From: Ferdinandcohnia humi_A
GTDB taxonomy: Bacteria > Bacillota > Bacilli > Bacillales > Bacillaceae_L
Assembly (NCBI GenBank): GCA_047608075.1
Contig: JBLKRX010000026.1
Location: 7,844-71,843, forward strand
Reading direction: 5' to 3'
Length of the DNA: 64,000 nucleotides
The stretch's first letter is position 1. The number at the start of each line of letters is the position of its first letter. Made by a program: the position numbers and the translations under genes. This document shows positions 34,368 through 43,848 of this stretch, one piece after another. The notes under the pieces were generated by a model. The model ran no database searches and was not told where the DNA came from. It saw only the letters and a list, made by a program, of their open reading frames with translations.

Positions 34368-34679
34368 ATGCATGTAAAAAAGGGCGACAAAGTACAGGTT
34401 ATTTCCGGGAAAGATAAAGGTAAGCAAGGTGTAATCCTTGAGAGCTTCCCAAAGAAAAACCGTGTTGTTGTTGAAGGCGTTAATATCGTTAAAAAACACT
34501 CAAAACCGTCTCAAGCGAATCCACAAGGTGGAATCATTAGCCAAGAGGCACCTATTCATGTATCAAATGTAATGCCATTAGATCCTAAATCTGGTACACC
34601 AACTCGTGTTGGTTACAAAGAAGTAGATGGCAAAAAGGTACGTGTTGCAAAAAAATCTGGTGAATTATTAGATAAATAG
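34368..34679 (+). CDS. rplX: Ribosomal protein uL24
   Basis: L24 is an assembly-initiating 50S protein with a KOW motif (KKGDKVQVISGKDKGKQGVI at the N-terminus). It has 103 residues and a TAAGGAGGTG site. rplE follows after 24 bp. Confidence 0.98.
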   Translation: MHVKKGDKVQVISGKDKGKQGVILESFPKKNRVVVEGVNIVKKHSKPSQANPQGGIISQEAPIHVSNVMPLDPKSGTPTRVGYKEVDGKKVRVAKKSGELLDK

Positions 34680-34703
34680 TAGAAAAAGAAAGGAGGTACT
34701 TAC

Positions 34704-35243
34704 ATGAACCGCCTAAAAGAAAAATTTCAAAAAGAAATTACACCTGCTCTAATGAGCAAGTTTAATTATACTTCTGTAATGCAGGTTCCAAAAATCGAAA
34801 AAATCGTTATCAACATGGGTGTTGGTGACGCAGTTCAAAACTCAAAGGCATTAGATAATGCAGTTGAAGAATTAGCAGCTATCACTGGACAAAAACCAGT
34901 TGTAACTAGAGCTAAAAAATCAATCGCTGGTTTCCGTCTTCGTGAAGGTATGCCAATCGGTGCTAAAGTTACTTTACGTGGTGAGCGTATGTACGAATTC
35001 TTAGATAAGCTTGTATCTATCTCACTTCCACGTGTACGTGACTTCCGTGGAATTTCAAAGAAATCATTTGATGGTCGCGGTAACTACACACTTGGTGTAA
35101 AAGAACAATTAATTTTCCCTGAAATTGATTACGATAAAGTAAGTAAAGTACGTGGTATGGATATCGTTATCGTAACTACTGCAAATACTGACGAAGAAGC
35201 TCGTGAGTTATTAACAGCATTCGGAATGCCGTTCCAAAAGTAA
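34704..35243 (+). CDS. rplE: Ribosomal protein uL5
   Basis: L5 binds 5S rRNA and contacts the P-site tRNA. The 179-residue protein has KIVINMGVGDAVQNSKALDN and the TRAKKSIAGFRLREGMPIG loop. It is followed 13 bp later by rpsN. Confidence 0.98.
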   Translation: MNRLKEKFQKEITPALMSKFNYTSVMQVPKIEKIVINMGVGDAVQNSKALDNAVEELAAITGQKPVVTRAKKSIAGFRLREGMPIGAKVTLRGERMYEFLDKLVSISLPRVRDFRGISKKSFDGRGNYTLGVKEQLIFPEIDYDKVSKVRGMDIVIVTTANTDEEARELLTAFGMPFQK

Positions 35244-35256
35244 AGGAGGCGAAAAC

Positions 35257-35442
35257 GTGGCTAAAAAATCAATGATTGCGAAACAAAAGCGCACACAAAA
35301 ATTCAAAGTACAAGAGTACACTCGTTGCGAGCGTTGTGGTCGTCCACACTCAGTACTTCGTAAATTTAAATTATGCCGTATTTGTTTCCGTGAACTAGCT
35401 TATAAGGGTCAAATTCCTGGTGTAAAAAAAGCAAGTTGGTAA
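35257..35442 (+). CDS. rpsN: Ribosomal protein uS14, zinc-binding type
   Basis: This 61-residue S14 is the short zinc-containing form, with Cys24, Cys27, Cys40 and Cys43 (CERCGRPH, then CRICF). It starts at GTG 35257 after TAAAGGAGGCG. The zinc-independent paralogue, if present, is not in this window. Confidence 0.98.
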   Translation: MAKKSMIAKQKRTQKFKVQEYTRCERCGRPHSVLRKFKLCRICFRELAYKGQIPGVKKASW

Positions 35443-35472
35443 ACCCCGAATTGGGAAGGAGGTAAAAATACT

Positions 35473-35871
35473 ATGGTGATGACAGATCCAATTGCAGATA
35501 TGCTTACTCGCATCCGTAATGCGAACATGGTTCGTCATGAAAAACTTGAAATCCCTGCTTCAAAGATTAAGAGAGAAATCGCTGAAATCTTAAAGCGTGA
35601 AGGTTTCGTTCGTGACGTTGAATATATTGAGGATGATAAACAAGGTATTATCCGTATCTTCTTAAAATACGGTGCAAACAATGAACGTGTAATTACTGGG
35701 CTAAAACGTATTAGTAAGCCAGGTCTACGTGTTTATGCTAAGTCTGATGAAGTACCACGTGTGTTAAACGGTCTAGGTATTGCGATCGTTTCAACTTCAC
35801 AAGGTGTGTTAACTGATAAAGAAGCTCGTCAAAAGCAAACAGGCGGAGAAGTATTAGCTTACGTTTGGTAA
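35473..35871 (+). CDS. rpsH: Ribosomal protein uS8
   Basis: S8 binds the central domain of 16S rRNA and represses the spc operon in E. coli. The 132-residue protein starts MVMTDPIADMLTRIRNANMV and ends with STSQGVLTDKEARQKQTGGE and LAYVW. Confidence 0.98.
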   Translation: MVMTDPIADMLTRIRNANMVRHEKLEIPASKIKREIAEILKREGFVRDVEYIEDDKQGIIRIFLKYGANNERVITGLKRISKPGLRVYAKSDEVPRVLNGLGIAIVSTSQGVLTDKEARQKQTGGEVLAYVW

Positions 35872-35899
35872 TCGCTTGAAAAGAATGGAGGTGTAGTAC

Positions 35900-36436
35900 A
35901 TGTCACGTGTTGGTAAAAAACCATTAGAAATACCAGCTGGTGTTACTGTTACAAACAACAATAACACTATTACTGTTAAAGGACCGAAAGGCGAATTAAC
36001 TCGCACTTTCCATCCTGATATCCAAATCACTGTTGAAGAGAACGTACTTAACGTTACTCGTCCAACTGACAATAAAGAACACCGTGCTCTACACGGTACA
36101 ACTCGTAGTATTTTAGGAAACATGGTTGAGGGAGTACACAAAGGTTATGAAAGAGGTCTTGAGCTAATCGGGGTCGGATACCGTGCTCAAAAGTCTGGTA
36201 ATAAGCTTGTACTAAACGTTGGTTACTCTCACCCAGTTGAAATCGTTCCTGAAGCTGGAATCGAAATCGATGTTCCTGCAAATACAAAGATCATTGTAAA
36301 AGGTATCGATAAAGAACGTGTTGGCGCTATCGCTGCTAATATTCGTGGTGTACGTCCGCCTGAGCCTTACAAAGGAAAAGGTATTCGCTACGAAGGTGAA
36401 TTTGTTCGTCGTAAAGAAGGTAAAACTGCGAAGTAA
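35900..36436 (+). CDS. rplF: Ribosomal protein uL6
   Basis: L6 lies by the sarcin-ricin loop. The 178-residue protein begins MSRVGKKPLEIPAGVTV and ends with the signature PEPYKGKGIRYEGEFVRRKE. ATGGAGGTG precedes the start. Confidence 0.98.
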   Translation: MSRVGKKPLEIPAGVTVTNNNNTITVKGPKGELTRTFHPDIQITVEENVLNVTRPTDNKEHRALHGTTRSILGNMVEGVHKGYERGLELIGVGYRAQKSGNKLVLNVGYSHPVEIVPEAGIEIDVPANTKIIVKGIDKERVGAIAANIRGVRPPEPYKGKGIRYEGEFVRRKEGKTAK

Positions 36437-36468
36437 GCCTTTTTAGGTAAAAGAAAGGAGAGACGTAA

Positions 36469-36831
36469 ATGATTACGAAACAGGATAAAAATGCAGTTCG
36501 TAAGAAAAGACATACTCGTGTTCGCTCTCGCGTAACTGGGACTGCTACTCGTCCTCGCCTAAATGTGTTCCGTTCAAACAAACACATTTACGCTCAGTTA
36601 ATTGATGATGTAAATTCAGTTACTCTTGCAAGTGCTTCTACTTTAGATAAAGAACTTACAGTTGAAGGTTCTGGTAATGTAGACGCTGCACAAAAAGTTG
36701 GCGAACTAGTTGCAAAACGTGGAATTGAAAAAGGAATCAAAGAGGTTGTTTTCGACCGTGGAGGATACCTTTATCATGGACGTGTAAAAGCATTAGCTGA
36801 TGCTGCTCGTGAAGCTGGACTAGAATTTTAG
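36469..36831 (+). CDS. rplR: Ribosomal protein uL18
   Basis: L18 helps attach 5S rRNA. It has 120 residues with RHTRVRSRVTGTATRPRLNV near the start and FDRGGYLYHGRVKALADAAR near the end. Confidence 0.98.
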   Translation: MITKQDKNAVRKKRHTRVRSRVTGTATRPRLNVFRSNKHIYAQLIDDVNSVTLASASTLDKELTVEGSGNVDAAQKVGELVAKRGIEKGIKEVVFDRGGYLYHGRVKALADAAREAGLEF

Positions 36832-36852
36832 TAAAAAAGGAGGGACATTGAG

Positions 36853-37353
36853 ATGCGTCGCATTGATCCAAATAAATTAGAACTTGAAGAACGCGTAGTT
36901 ACCGTTAACCGCGTAGCTAAGGTTGTTAAAGGTGGACGTCGCTTCCGCTTTGCTGCATTAGTAGTTGTCGGTGATAAAAACGGGCATGTTGGATTTGGAA
37001 CTGGTAAAGCACAAGAAGTTCCAGATGCAATTCGTAAAGCAATTGAAGATGCTAAAAAGAACCTTATTTCTGTACCAAGAGTTGGAACTACTGTACCTCA
37101 CCAAGTAATTGGTCGTTTTGGAGCTGGTGAAGTATTACTAAAGCCTGCATCTGAAGGTACTGGAGTTATCGCTGGTGGACCAGTTCGTGCTGTTCTTGAA
37201 TTAGCAGGTGTTGGTGACATCCTTTCTAAGTCTTTAGGAACTAACACTCCGGTAAATATGATCCGTGCTACTATTGACGGACTTACTCAATTAAAGCGTG
37301 CTGAAGAAGTAGCTAAGTTACGTGGTAAATCAGTAGAAGAACTGTTAGGATAA
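36853..37353 (+). CDS. rpsE: Ribosomal protein uS5
   Basis: S5 shapes decoding fidelity at the mRNA entry. The 166-residue protein has the double-strand RNA-binding-like fold with VVKGGRRFRFAALVVVGDKN and GHVGFGTGKAQEVPDAIRKA. The spectinomycin loop residues VAKVVKGGRR look wild type. Confidence 0.98.
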   Translation: MRRIDPNKLELEERVVTVNRVAKVVKGGRRFRFAALVVVGDKNGHVGFGTGKAQEVPDAIRKAIEDAKKNLISVPRVGTTVPHQVIGRFGAGEVLLKPASEGTGVIAGGPVRAVLELAGVGDILSKSLGTNTPVNMIRATIDGLTQLKRAEEVAKLRGKSVEELLG

Positions 37354-37366
37354 GGAGGGAAATCAT

Positions 37367-37549
37367 ATGTCAAAGAAATTAGAAATCACCCTCACTCGCA
37401 GTGTAATTGGACGTCCTGAAGACCAACGTGTAACTGTTCGTACTCTTGGATTAAAAAAATTACATCAAACTGTTGTTCATGATGATAATGCTGCGATTCG
37501 CGGTATGATTAACAAAGTTGCTCATCTAGTTACGGTTAAAGAACAATAA
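37367..37549 (+). CDS. rpmD: Ribosomal protein uL30
   Basis: This 60-residue protein has the typical ITLTRSVIGRPEDQRVTVRT and LGLKKLHQTVVHDD segments. TAAGGAGGG precedes it, overlapping the end of rpsE. Confidence 0.98.
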   Translation: MSKKLEITLTRSVIGRPEDQRVTVRTLGLKKLHQTVVHDDNAAIRGMINKVAHLVTVKEQ

Positions 37550-37581
37550 TTGAATTTTTTCTGAAATAAGGAGGTGCCCAA

Positions 37582-38022
37582 ATGAAACTTCATGAATTAA
37601 AACCAGCTGAAGGTTCACGTAAAACACGTAACCGTGTAGGACGTGGAACTGGATCAGGAAATGGTAAAACTTCTGGTAAAGGTCATAAAGGTCAAAATGC
37701 GCGTTCAGGTGGCGGCGTACGTCCTGGATTCGAAGGTGGTCAAACACCTTTATTCCAACGTCTACCAAAGCGTGGTTTCACAAACATCAATCGCAAAGAC
37801 TTTGCTATTGTTAACCTTGAAACTTTGAACCGTTTTGAAGATGGAACAGAAGTAACACCTGAACTTCTTATTGAAACTGGTGTTGTAAGTAAACTAAATG
37901 CTGGTATTAAGATTCTTGGAAAAGGAACTCTTGATAAGAAGCTTACAGTTAAAGCTCACAAATTCTCCTCTACTGCTCAAGAAGCGATTGTAGCTGCTGG
38001 CGGACAAACTGAGGTGATTTAA
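37582..38022 (+). CDS. rplO: Ribosomal protein uL15
   Basis: L15 is a late-assembly 50S protein. The 146-residue protein has the basic glycine-rich N-terminus (RVGRGTGSGNGKTSGKGHKG) and a globular C-terminal half. It shares a TAATG stop-start junction with secY. Confidence 0.98.
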   Translation: MKLHELKPAEGSRKTRNRVGRGTGSGNGKTSGKGHKGQNARSGGGVRPGFEGGQTPLFQRLPKRGFTNINRKDFAIVNLETLNRFEDGTEVTPELLIETGVVSKLNAGIKILGKGTLDKKLTVKAHKFSSTAQEAIVAAGGQTEVI

Positions 38023-39311
38023 TGTTTCAGACAATCTCCAATTTTATGCGCGTTGGTGATATAAGAAACAAAATTATATTCACCCTACTTATGTTAGTAG
38101 TATTTCGAATCGGCACCTTTATTCCAGTACCAAATGTAGATGCTGATGTATTACGTGCAAGTGATAACTCAGCATTCGGGTTATTGAATACATTTGGTGG
38201 TGGAGCTCTTTATAACTTCTCAATTCTTGCGATGGGTATAATGCCATACATTACTGCATCTATTATCATTCAATTGTTACAAATGGATGTTGTTCCAAAG
38301 TTTACGGAATGGTCAAAGCAAGGAGAAGTTGGTCGTCGTAAATTAGCACAGTTTACTCGCTATGGAACGATCGTACTTGGCTTTATCCAAGCTCTGGGTA
38401 TGTCATACGGCTTCAATAATATGTCAAACGGTATGTTGATTCAGAATCCTAGTATTGGTACTTACCTATTAATTGCTACTGTACTCACTGCTGGTACTGC
38501 ATTTTTAATGTGGTTAGGCGAACAGATTACGGCTAAGGGTGTAGGAAATGGAATCTCAATCATCATCTTTGCAGGTATTGTCGCTGCAATTCCAACTGCT
38601 GTAAATCAAATTTATGTCCAACAGTTTGAAGACGCTGGAGATCAATTATTCTTACGTATCATAACTGTTGTATTATTGCTAATTGCTGTTATTGCTGTTG
38701 TAGTGGGTGTAATATTCGTACAACAAGCTTTACGTAAAATTCCAATTCAATATGCAAAGCGGTTAGTTGCAAATAGTCCTGTTGGAGGACATTCAACTCA
38801 TTTACCTTTAAAAGTAAATGCAGCTGGTGTTATTCCTGTAATCTTTGCAGTGTCTTTCGTTATCACACCACCAACGATTGCATCGTTTTTCGGACCCAAT
38901 GAAGTGACAAACTGGATTGAAAAATATTTTGATTATACTCAACCTGTTGGTATGATCATTTATGTTGCGCTAATCATTGCTTTCACTTATTTCTATACAT
39001 TTGTTCAAGTTAATCCTGAACAAATGGCAGAGAATTTGAAAAAGCAAGGCGGCTATATCCCAGGGATTCGCCCAGGAAAGAATACGCAAGAATATGTAAC
39101 GAAAATTCTTTATCGCCTAACTTTTGTTGGTTCTATTTTCTTAGCAGCTATTTCTGTTCTTCCTGTATTCTTTATAAAATTTGCGAATTTACCGCAATCT
39201 GCACAAATTGGTGGAACTAGCTTGCTAATCGTAATCGGTGTTGCACTAGAAACGATGAAGCAGCTTGAAAGTCAGCTTGTTAAACGACATTATAAAGGAT
39301 TTATCAAATAG
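38022..39311 (+). CDS. secY: Preprotein translocase channel SecY
   Basis: SecY forms the membrane channel for protein export and insertion. The 429-residue protein has ten predicted transmembrane helices. The plug region FGLLNTFGGGALYNFSILAM and the cytoplasmic loop with QGGYIPGIRPGKNTQEY are conserved. It is translationally coupled to rplO. Confidence 0.98.
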   Translation: MFQTISNFMRVGDIRNKIIFTLLMLVVFRIGTFIPVPNVDADVLRASDNSAFGLLNTFGGGALYNFSILAMGIMPYITASIIIQLLQMDVVPKFTEWSKQGEVGRRKLAQFTRYGTIVLGFIQALGMSYGFNNMSNGMLIQNPSIGTYLLIATVLTAGTAFLMWLGEQITAKGVGNGISIIIFAGIVAAIPTAVNQIYVQQFEDAGDQLFLRIITVVLLLIAVIAVVVGVIFVQQALRKIPIQYAKRLVANSPVGGHSTHLPLKVNAAGVIPVIFAVSFVITPPTIASFFGPNEVTNWIEKYFDYTQPVGMIIYVALIIAFTYFYTFVQVNPEQMAENLKKQGGYIPGIRPGKNTQEYVTKILYRLTFVGSIFLAAISVLPVFFIKFANLPQSAQIGGTSLLIVIGVALETMKQLESQLVKRHYKGFIK

Positions 39312-39369
39312 GGTTCTGGGAATGTGATTTCCCAGTACCTAAGATAAGAGACTGAGGGGGTAAATTCAC

Positions 39370-40023
39370 TTGAACCTAGTATTAATGGGGCTTCCGGGTG
39401 CAGGAAAAGGTACTCAAGCCGAAAGAATCGTAGAAAAGTATAACATCCCTCATATCTCAACAGGAGATATGTTCCGAGCTGCAATAAAAGATGGAACAGA
39501 ACTTGGGTTAAAAGCAAAATCCTTTATGGATAAAGGAGAGCTTGTACCTGATGAAGTTACGATAGGAATTGTTCGCGGTCGATTAAGCAAGGATGATTGC
39601 AAACAAGGATTTTTACTTGATGGATTCCCACGAACTGTTCCACAAGCAGAAGCGCTTGAGCAGATTCTTACTGAGCTAGATAAATTAATTGATTACGTAA
39701 TTAACATTGATGTAAATCAAGAGATATTACTTGAGAGATTAACGGGTCGACGAATTTGTAAGAACTGTGGGGCAACTTATCATTTAGTATTCAATCCTCC
39801 TCGTGAAGATAATACATGTGATAAATGTGGCGGAGAGCTTTACCAACGTGCCGATGATAATGCGGAAACAGTTGGTACACGTCTACAAGTAAATATCGAG
39901 CAGTCTAAACCGCTTCTTGACTTTTACCAAGAAAAAGGCTATCTTCGCAATATCGATGGACAACAAGAAATTAACAAGGTATTTGCTGATATTGAAGAGC
40001 TCCTTGGAGGTTTACGTAAATGA
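39370..40023 (+). CDS. adk: Adenylate kinase
   Basis: Adk interconverts ATP, AMP and ADP. Start is TTG 39370 after GAGGGGG, giving MNLVLMGLPGAGKGTQ with the P-loop at residues 7-15. The protein has 217 residues. The LID domain carries Cys130, Cys133, Cys150 and Cys153, a four-cysteine zinc site; B. subtilis Adk has Asp at the last position. The stop overlaps the map start by four bases. Confidence 0.97.
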   Translation: MNLVLMGLPGAGKGTQAERIVEKYNIPHISTGDMFRAAIKDGTELGLKAKSFMDKGELVPDEVTIGIVRGRLSKDDCKQGFLLDGFPRTVPQAEALEQILTELDKLIDYVINIDVNQEILLERLTGRRICKNCGATYHLVFNPPREDNTCDKCGGELYQRADDNAETVGTRLQVNIEQSKPLLDFYQEKGYLRNIDGQQEINKVFADIEELLGGLRK

Positions 40024-40766
40024 TTATTTGCAAGACTCCGCGTGAGATCGAAATTATGCGCGAGGCTGGTAAAATCGTTGCATTTACACACCAAGAGCTA
40101 AAGAAATATATTACTCCAGGGATTACAACGAGAGAACTGGATGCAATTGCTGAAAAGTTTATTCGTGGATATGATGCAATTCCTTCTTTTAAAGGGTATA
40201 ATGGTTTTCGCGGCAGCATTTGTGCTTCGGTAAATGAAGAGCTAGTACATGGTATTCCAGGTGATCGCGTCTTACAAGATGGAGATATTATAAGTATTGA
40301 TATCGGCGCGAAGTACAATGGGTATCATGGTGATTCTGCTTGGACGTATCCTGTTGGTACAATTTCTTCCGAAAATCAGAAGCTTCTAGATGTTACAGAA
40401 GAGTCTCTTTATAGAGGATTAAAAGAAGCAAAGCCTGGTGAGCGTCTTTCAAATATATCTCATGCGATTCAAGTCTATGTTGAGGCTAACAAGTTTTCGA
40501 TTGTGCGGGAGTATGTTGGTCATGGTGTAGGTCAAGAATTACATGAGGATCCACAAATTCCACATTATGGTCCACCTAACAAGGGACCTCGTTTAAAACC
40601 AGGAATGGTACTTGCCGTTGAACCGATGGTAAATGCAGGTAGTCGATACGTGAAGACGTTAGCAGATAACTGGACTGTTGTAACAGTCGATGGCAAAACG
40701 TGTGCGCATTTTGAACATACGATTGCTATTACAGAAACAGGGTATGAAATCTTAACTAAAGCGTAA
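40020..40766 (+). CDS. map: Methionine aminopeptidase type I
   Basis: Map removes the initiator methionine. The 248-residue protein has the metal ligands Asp in IDIGAKYNGYHGDSAWT, His in YVGHGVGQELHEDPQIPHYG, and Glu in VLAVEPM and FEHTIAIT. It overlaps adk at an ATGA junction. Confidence 0.97.
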   Translation: MIICKTPREIEIMREAGKIVAFTHQELKKYITPGITTRELDAIAEKFIRGYDAIPSFKGYNGFRGSICASVNEELVHGIPGDRVLQDGDIISIDIGAKYNGYHGDSAWTYPVGTISSENQKLLDVTEESLYRGLKEAKPGERLSNISHAIQVYVEANKFSIVREYVGHGVGQELHEDPQIPHYGPPNKGPRLKPGMVLAVEPMVNAGSRYVKTLADNWTVVTVDGKTCAHFEHTIAITETGYEILTKA

Positions 40767-40915
40767 GACGAAACCCTACTAATTAGAATAACATTCATCT
40801 AAATTTTTGATTACGTATCTCCGGAAGTTCAGAGCAGTATTGAATAAAACTGGTCTTATGACAAACAATGTTTGCTATGAGAAAGTTACTGATTTGAAGA
40901 AGGGAGAACATTCCA
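40767..40915 (+). other. map-infA gap without KOW gene
   Basis: This 149-bp gap holds no ORF. In B. subtilis a small KOW-domain gene (ybzG) lies between map and infA; I find no trace of it here. Confidence 0.45.
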
Positions 40916-41134
40916 ATGGCGAAAGACGATGTAATTGAAGTTGAAGGTACTGTCGTTGAAACATTACCGAATGCAATGTTTAAAGTTGAATTAGAGAATG
41001 GTCATACTGTTTTGGCCCATGTTTCTGGTAAAATTCGCATGCACTTTATCCGTATTTTACCTGGAGACAAAGTTACGGTAGAATTATCACCATATGACTT
41101 GACTCGCGGTAGAATTACGTACCGTTTTAAATAA
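40916..41134 (+). CDS. infA: Translation initiation factor IF-1
   Basis: IF-1 occupies the A site during initiation. The 72-residue OB-fold protein has MAKDDVIEVEGTVVETLPNA and GHTVLAHVSGKIRMHFIRI. A GAAGGGAG site precedes it. Confidence 0.98.
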   Translation: MAKDDVIEVEGTVVETLPNAMFKVELENGHTVLAHVSGKIRMHFIRILPGDKVTVELSPYDLTRGRITYRFK

Positions 41135-41166
41135 ATGCGCTCCGTACTATCAAGGAGGTTTGAAAA

Positions 41167-41280
41167 ATGAAAGTGAGACCATCTGTTAAACCAATCTGCG
41201 AAAAATGTAAAGTTATTCGTAGAAGAGGAAAAGTTATGGTTATTTGTGAAAACCCTAAGCATAAACAAAAACAAGGTTAA
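41167..41280 (+). CDS. rpmJ: Ribosomal protein bL36 (zinc form)
   Basis: This 37-residue protein begins [20 protein letters not shown]. Cys11, Cys14, Cys27 and His32 are the zinc ligands. It starts after CAAGGAGGTTTGAAAA, between infA and rpsM as in other Bacillus. Confidence 0.97.
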
Positions 41281-41303
41281 TCTACAAGGAGGTGTACGTC
41301 TAA

Positions 41304-41669
41304 ATGGCACGTATTGCTGGTGTTGATATTCCACGTGAAAAACGTGTAGTAATATCTCTAACATATATTTTTGGAATCGGACGTCCAACTGCAGAAAAAA
41401 TCCTAGCTGAAGCTGGTGTTTCTGAAGATACACGTGTTCGTGATCTTACTGAAGATGAATTAGGTAAGATTCGTGATATCGTTGACCGTTATAAAGTGGA
41501 AGGTGACCTTCGTCGTGAAGTATCACTTAACATTAAACGTCTAATTGAAATTGGTTCTTACCGTGGACTTCGTCATCGTCGCGGACTACCTGTAAGAGGG
41601 CAAAATACAAAGAATAACGCTCGTACACGTAAGGGACCTCGTCGTACTGTAGCAAACAAGAAAAAATAG
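41304..41669 (+). CDS. rpsM: Ribosomal protein uS13
   Basis: S13 bridges to the 50S and contacts the P-site tRNA. The 121-residue protein begins MARIAGVDIPREKRVVISLT and ends with the basic tail GLPVRGQNTKNNARTRKGP. Confidence 0.98.
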   Translation: MARIAGVDIPREKRVVISLTYIFGIGRPTAEKILAEAGVSEDTRVRDLTEDELGKIRDIVDRYKVEGDLRREVSLNIKRLIEIGSYRGLRHRRGLPVRGQNTKNNARTRKGPRRTVANKKK

Positions 41670-41688
41670 TAAGGGAGGTATTTGATAA

Positions 41689-42078
41689 ATGGCACGTAAA
41701 ACGAATACTCGTAAGCGTCGTGTTAAAAAGAATATTGAATCTGGTGTTGCTCACATCCGTTCAACATTCAACAACACAATCGTAACTATTACAGATGCAC
41801 ACGGTAATGCGATCTCTTGGTCAAGTGCTGGTGCTCTTGGTTTCAAAGGTTCACGTAAATCAACTCCATTCGCTGCTCAAATGGCTGCTGAAACAGCTGC
41901 TAAAGCTTCAATGGAACACGGTATGAGAACTCTTGAAGTAACTGTAAAAGGACCTGGTGCAGGACGTGAAGCAGCAATCCGTGCTCTTCAAGCTGCTGGT
42001 CTTGAAGTTACAGCTATTAAAGATGTTACTCCAGTACCACATAACGGATGTCGTCCACCAAAACGCCGCCGTGTTTAA
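41689..42078 (+). CDS. rpsK: Ribosomal protein uS11
   Basis: S11 lines the mRNA path on the 30S platform. The 129-residue protein has GVAHIRSTFNNTIVTITDAH and ends PVPHNGCRPPKRRRV. It precedes rpoA after a 284-bp gap. Confidence 0.98.
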   Translation: MARKTNTRKRRVKKNIESGVAHIRSTFNNTIVTITDAHGNAISWSSAGALGFKGSRKSTPFAAQMAAETAAKASMEHGMRTLEVTVKGPGAGREAAIRALQAAGLEVTAIKDVTPVPHNGCRPPKRRRV

Positions 42079-42192
42079 TTTTTTCTGTATAGATTTTTTA
42101 TCCATGGCTATAATGGATTAATGGGTTTTGTTAAACTTTTTTACAACTTAAGAAAGTTACAAAATACTGTCTTCTCTTATAAGTGTAACAAC

Positions 42193-42222
42193 GGCGTGCG
42201 TAAGCAAGCTTACTAATCGCCA
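42193..42222 (+). promoter_or_regulatory. Hairpin in the rpsK-rpoA gap
   Basis: GGCG, then GTAAGCAAGCTTAC (42200-42213), then CGCC form a two-part stem with a CAAG loop. The 284-bp gap otherwise shows no ORF and no convincing promoter. The function is unknown. Confidence 0.4.
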
Positions 42223-42362
42223 TGTTTTCTTTATAAGTTCTTACAGAATAATTAATCGAGTTGTTGTGCACAGATAGGGAACTTAACTTTTGGGAATTTC
42301 GGTTAGACGTATTTTAAAGATTGTCTAGCCGGGGTTTCGACGTTTTGAAGGAGGGTTTATAA

Positions 42363-43307
42363 ATGATCGAAATTGAAAAACCAAAAATCGAAACGGTTGA
42401 AATCAGCGAAGATGCCAAATATGGTAAATTCGTCGTCGAGCCACTTGAGCGTGGATATGGAACAACTTTGGGTAACTCCTTACGTCGTATCCTATTATCT
42501 TCTCTCCCTGGTGCCGCTGTAACGTCTATCCAAATAGATGGTGTACTGCATGAGTTCTCAACAATCGAAGGCGTCGTCGAAGATGTAACATCTATTATCT
42601 TAAATGTGAAGAAATTAGCTCTCAAAATCTACTCTGACGAAGAGAAGACGCTTGAGATCGATGTACAAGGAGAAGGTCCGGTTAAAGCTTCTGATATCAC
42701 TCACGACAGTGATGTAGAAATCTTAAATCCTGAACTTCACATTGCTACGCTTGCTAAGGATGCACATTTACGTGTGAGATTAACTGCAAAGCGCGGACGA
42801 GGATATACTCCAGCTGATGCGAACAAGCGTGAAGATCGGCCTATAGGAGTAATCCCGATTGATTCAATCTATACGCCAGTATCACGTGTATCTTATCAAG
42901 TTGAAAATACACGTGTAGGACAAGTCGCGAACTTTGACAAATTGACTCTTGATGTCTGGACAGACGGCAGTACTGGTCCAAAAGAAGCGATTGCACTAGG
43001 TGCGAAAATCCTTACAGAACATTTAAATATTTTTGTAGGATTAACAGATGAAGCACAAAATGCAGAAATTATGGTCGAAAAAGAAGAGGATCAAAAAGAG
43101 AAAGTCCTCGAGATGACAATTGAAGAATTGGATTTATCTGTTCGGTCATATAACTGCTTAAAGAGGGCAGGCATCAACACTGTCCAAGAGCTTGCTCATA
43201 AGACAGAAGAAGATATGATGAAGGTTCGTAACCTTGGTCGTAAATCTTTAGAAGAAGTTAAGGCTAAATTAGAAGAGCTTGGTTTAGGCTTACGTAAGGA
43301 TGACTGA
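42363..43307 (+). CDS. rpoA: RNA polymerase alpha subunit
   Basis: RpoA nucleates polymerase assembly and contacts activators and UP elements. The 314-residue protein has the N-terminal assembly domain (FVVEPLERGYGTTLGNSLRR) and the C-terminal domain (ELDLSVRSYNCLKRAGINTV, then RNLGRKSLEEVK). A GAAGGAGGG site precedes it. Confidence 0.98.
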   Translation: MIEIEKPKIETVEISEDAKYGKFVVEPLERGYGTTLGNSLRRILLSSLPGAAVTSIQIDGVLHEFSTIEGVVEDVTSIILNVKKLALKIYSDEEKTLEIDVQGEGPVKASDITHDSDVEILNPELHIATLAKDAHLRVRLTAKRGRGYTPADANKREDRPIGVIPIDSIYTPVSRVSYQVENTRVGQVANFDKLTLDVWTDGSTGPKEAIALGAKILTEHLNIFVGLTDEAQNAEIMVEKEEDQKEKVLEMTIEELDLSVRSYNCLKRAGINTVQELAHKTEEDMMKVRNLGRKSLEEVKAKLEELGLGLRKDD

Positions 43308-43427
43308 CTCGTATTGCAATATGCTAATTAGGCATCTTCTGTTGCACGTCTAGTCATTATTGTTATAAGAGCCTAGTTATCTAATGCTTTGTCTTTCATA
43401 ATAATTCAACAAAGGAGGGAATACCTC

Positions 43428-43790
43428 ATGTCATACCAAAAATTAGGACGTACAAGCGCACAACGTAAAGCGTTATTACGTGATCTTACAACTGACCTAA
43501 TTATCAACGAGCGTATCGAAACAACAGAAGCTCGTGCGAAAGAATTAAAATCAGTTGTTGAGAAAATGATTACTTTAGGTAAGCGCGGAGACTTACATGC
43601 TCGCCGTCAAGCTGCTGCATACATTCGTAATGAAGTAGCAAACGAAGAGTCTGGTCAAGATGCGCTTCAAAAATTATTCAGTGACATCGCAACTCGTTAT
43701 GAGGACCGTCAAGGTGGATACACTCGTATCATGAAACTTGGACCTCGTCGTGGTGACGGTGCACCAATGGTAGTTATTGAGTTAGTTTAA
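43428..43790 (+). CDS. rplQ: Ribosomal protein bL17
   Basis: This 120-residue protein starts at ATG 43428 (MSYQKLGRTSAQRKALLRDL) after AAAGGAGGG; the upstream in-frame codons lack a site. It ends the alpha operon. Confidence 0.97.
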   Translation: MSYQKLGRTSAQRKALLRDLTTDLIINERIETTEARAKELKSVVEKMITLGKRGDLHARRQAAAYIRNEVANEESGQDALQKLFSDIATRYEDRQGGYTRIMKLGPRRGDGAPMVVIELV

Positions 43791-43806
43791 TATTGTATAA
43801 AACTAT

Positions 43807-43848
43807 AAGGGCGAGACAGTTTTTTAAACGGTCTAGGCCCTTTTTATT
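43807..43848 (+). terminator. Terminator after rplQ
   Basis: AAGGGC...GAGAC pairs with GTCT...GCCCTT around a T-rich loop, followed by a T-run. It ends the long ribosomal protein transcript. Confidence 0.8.
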
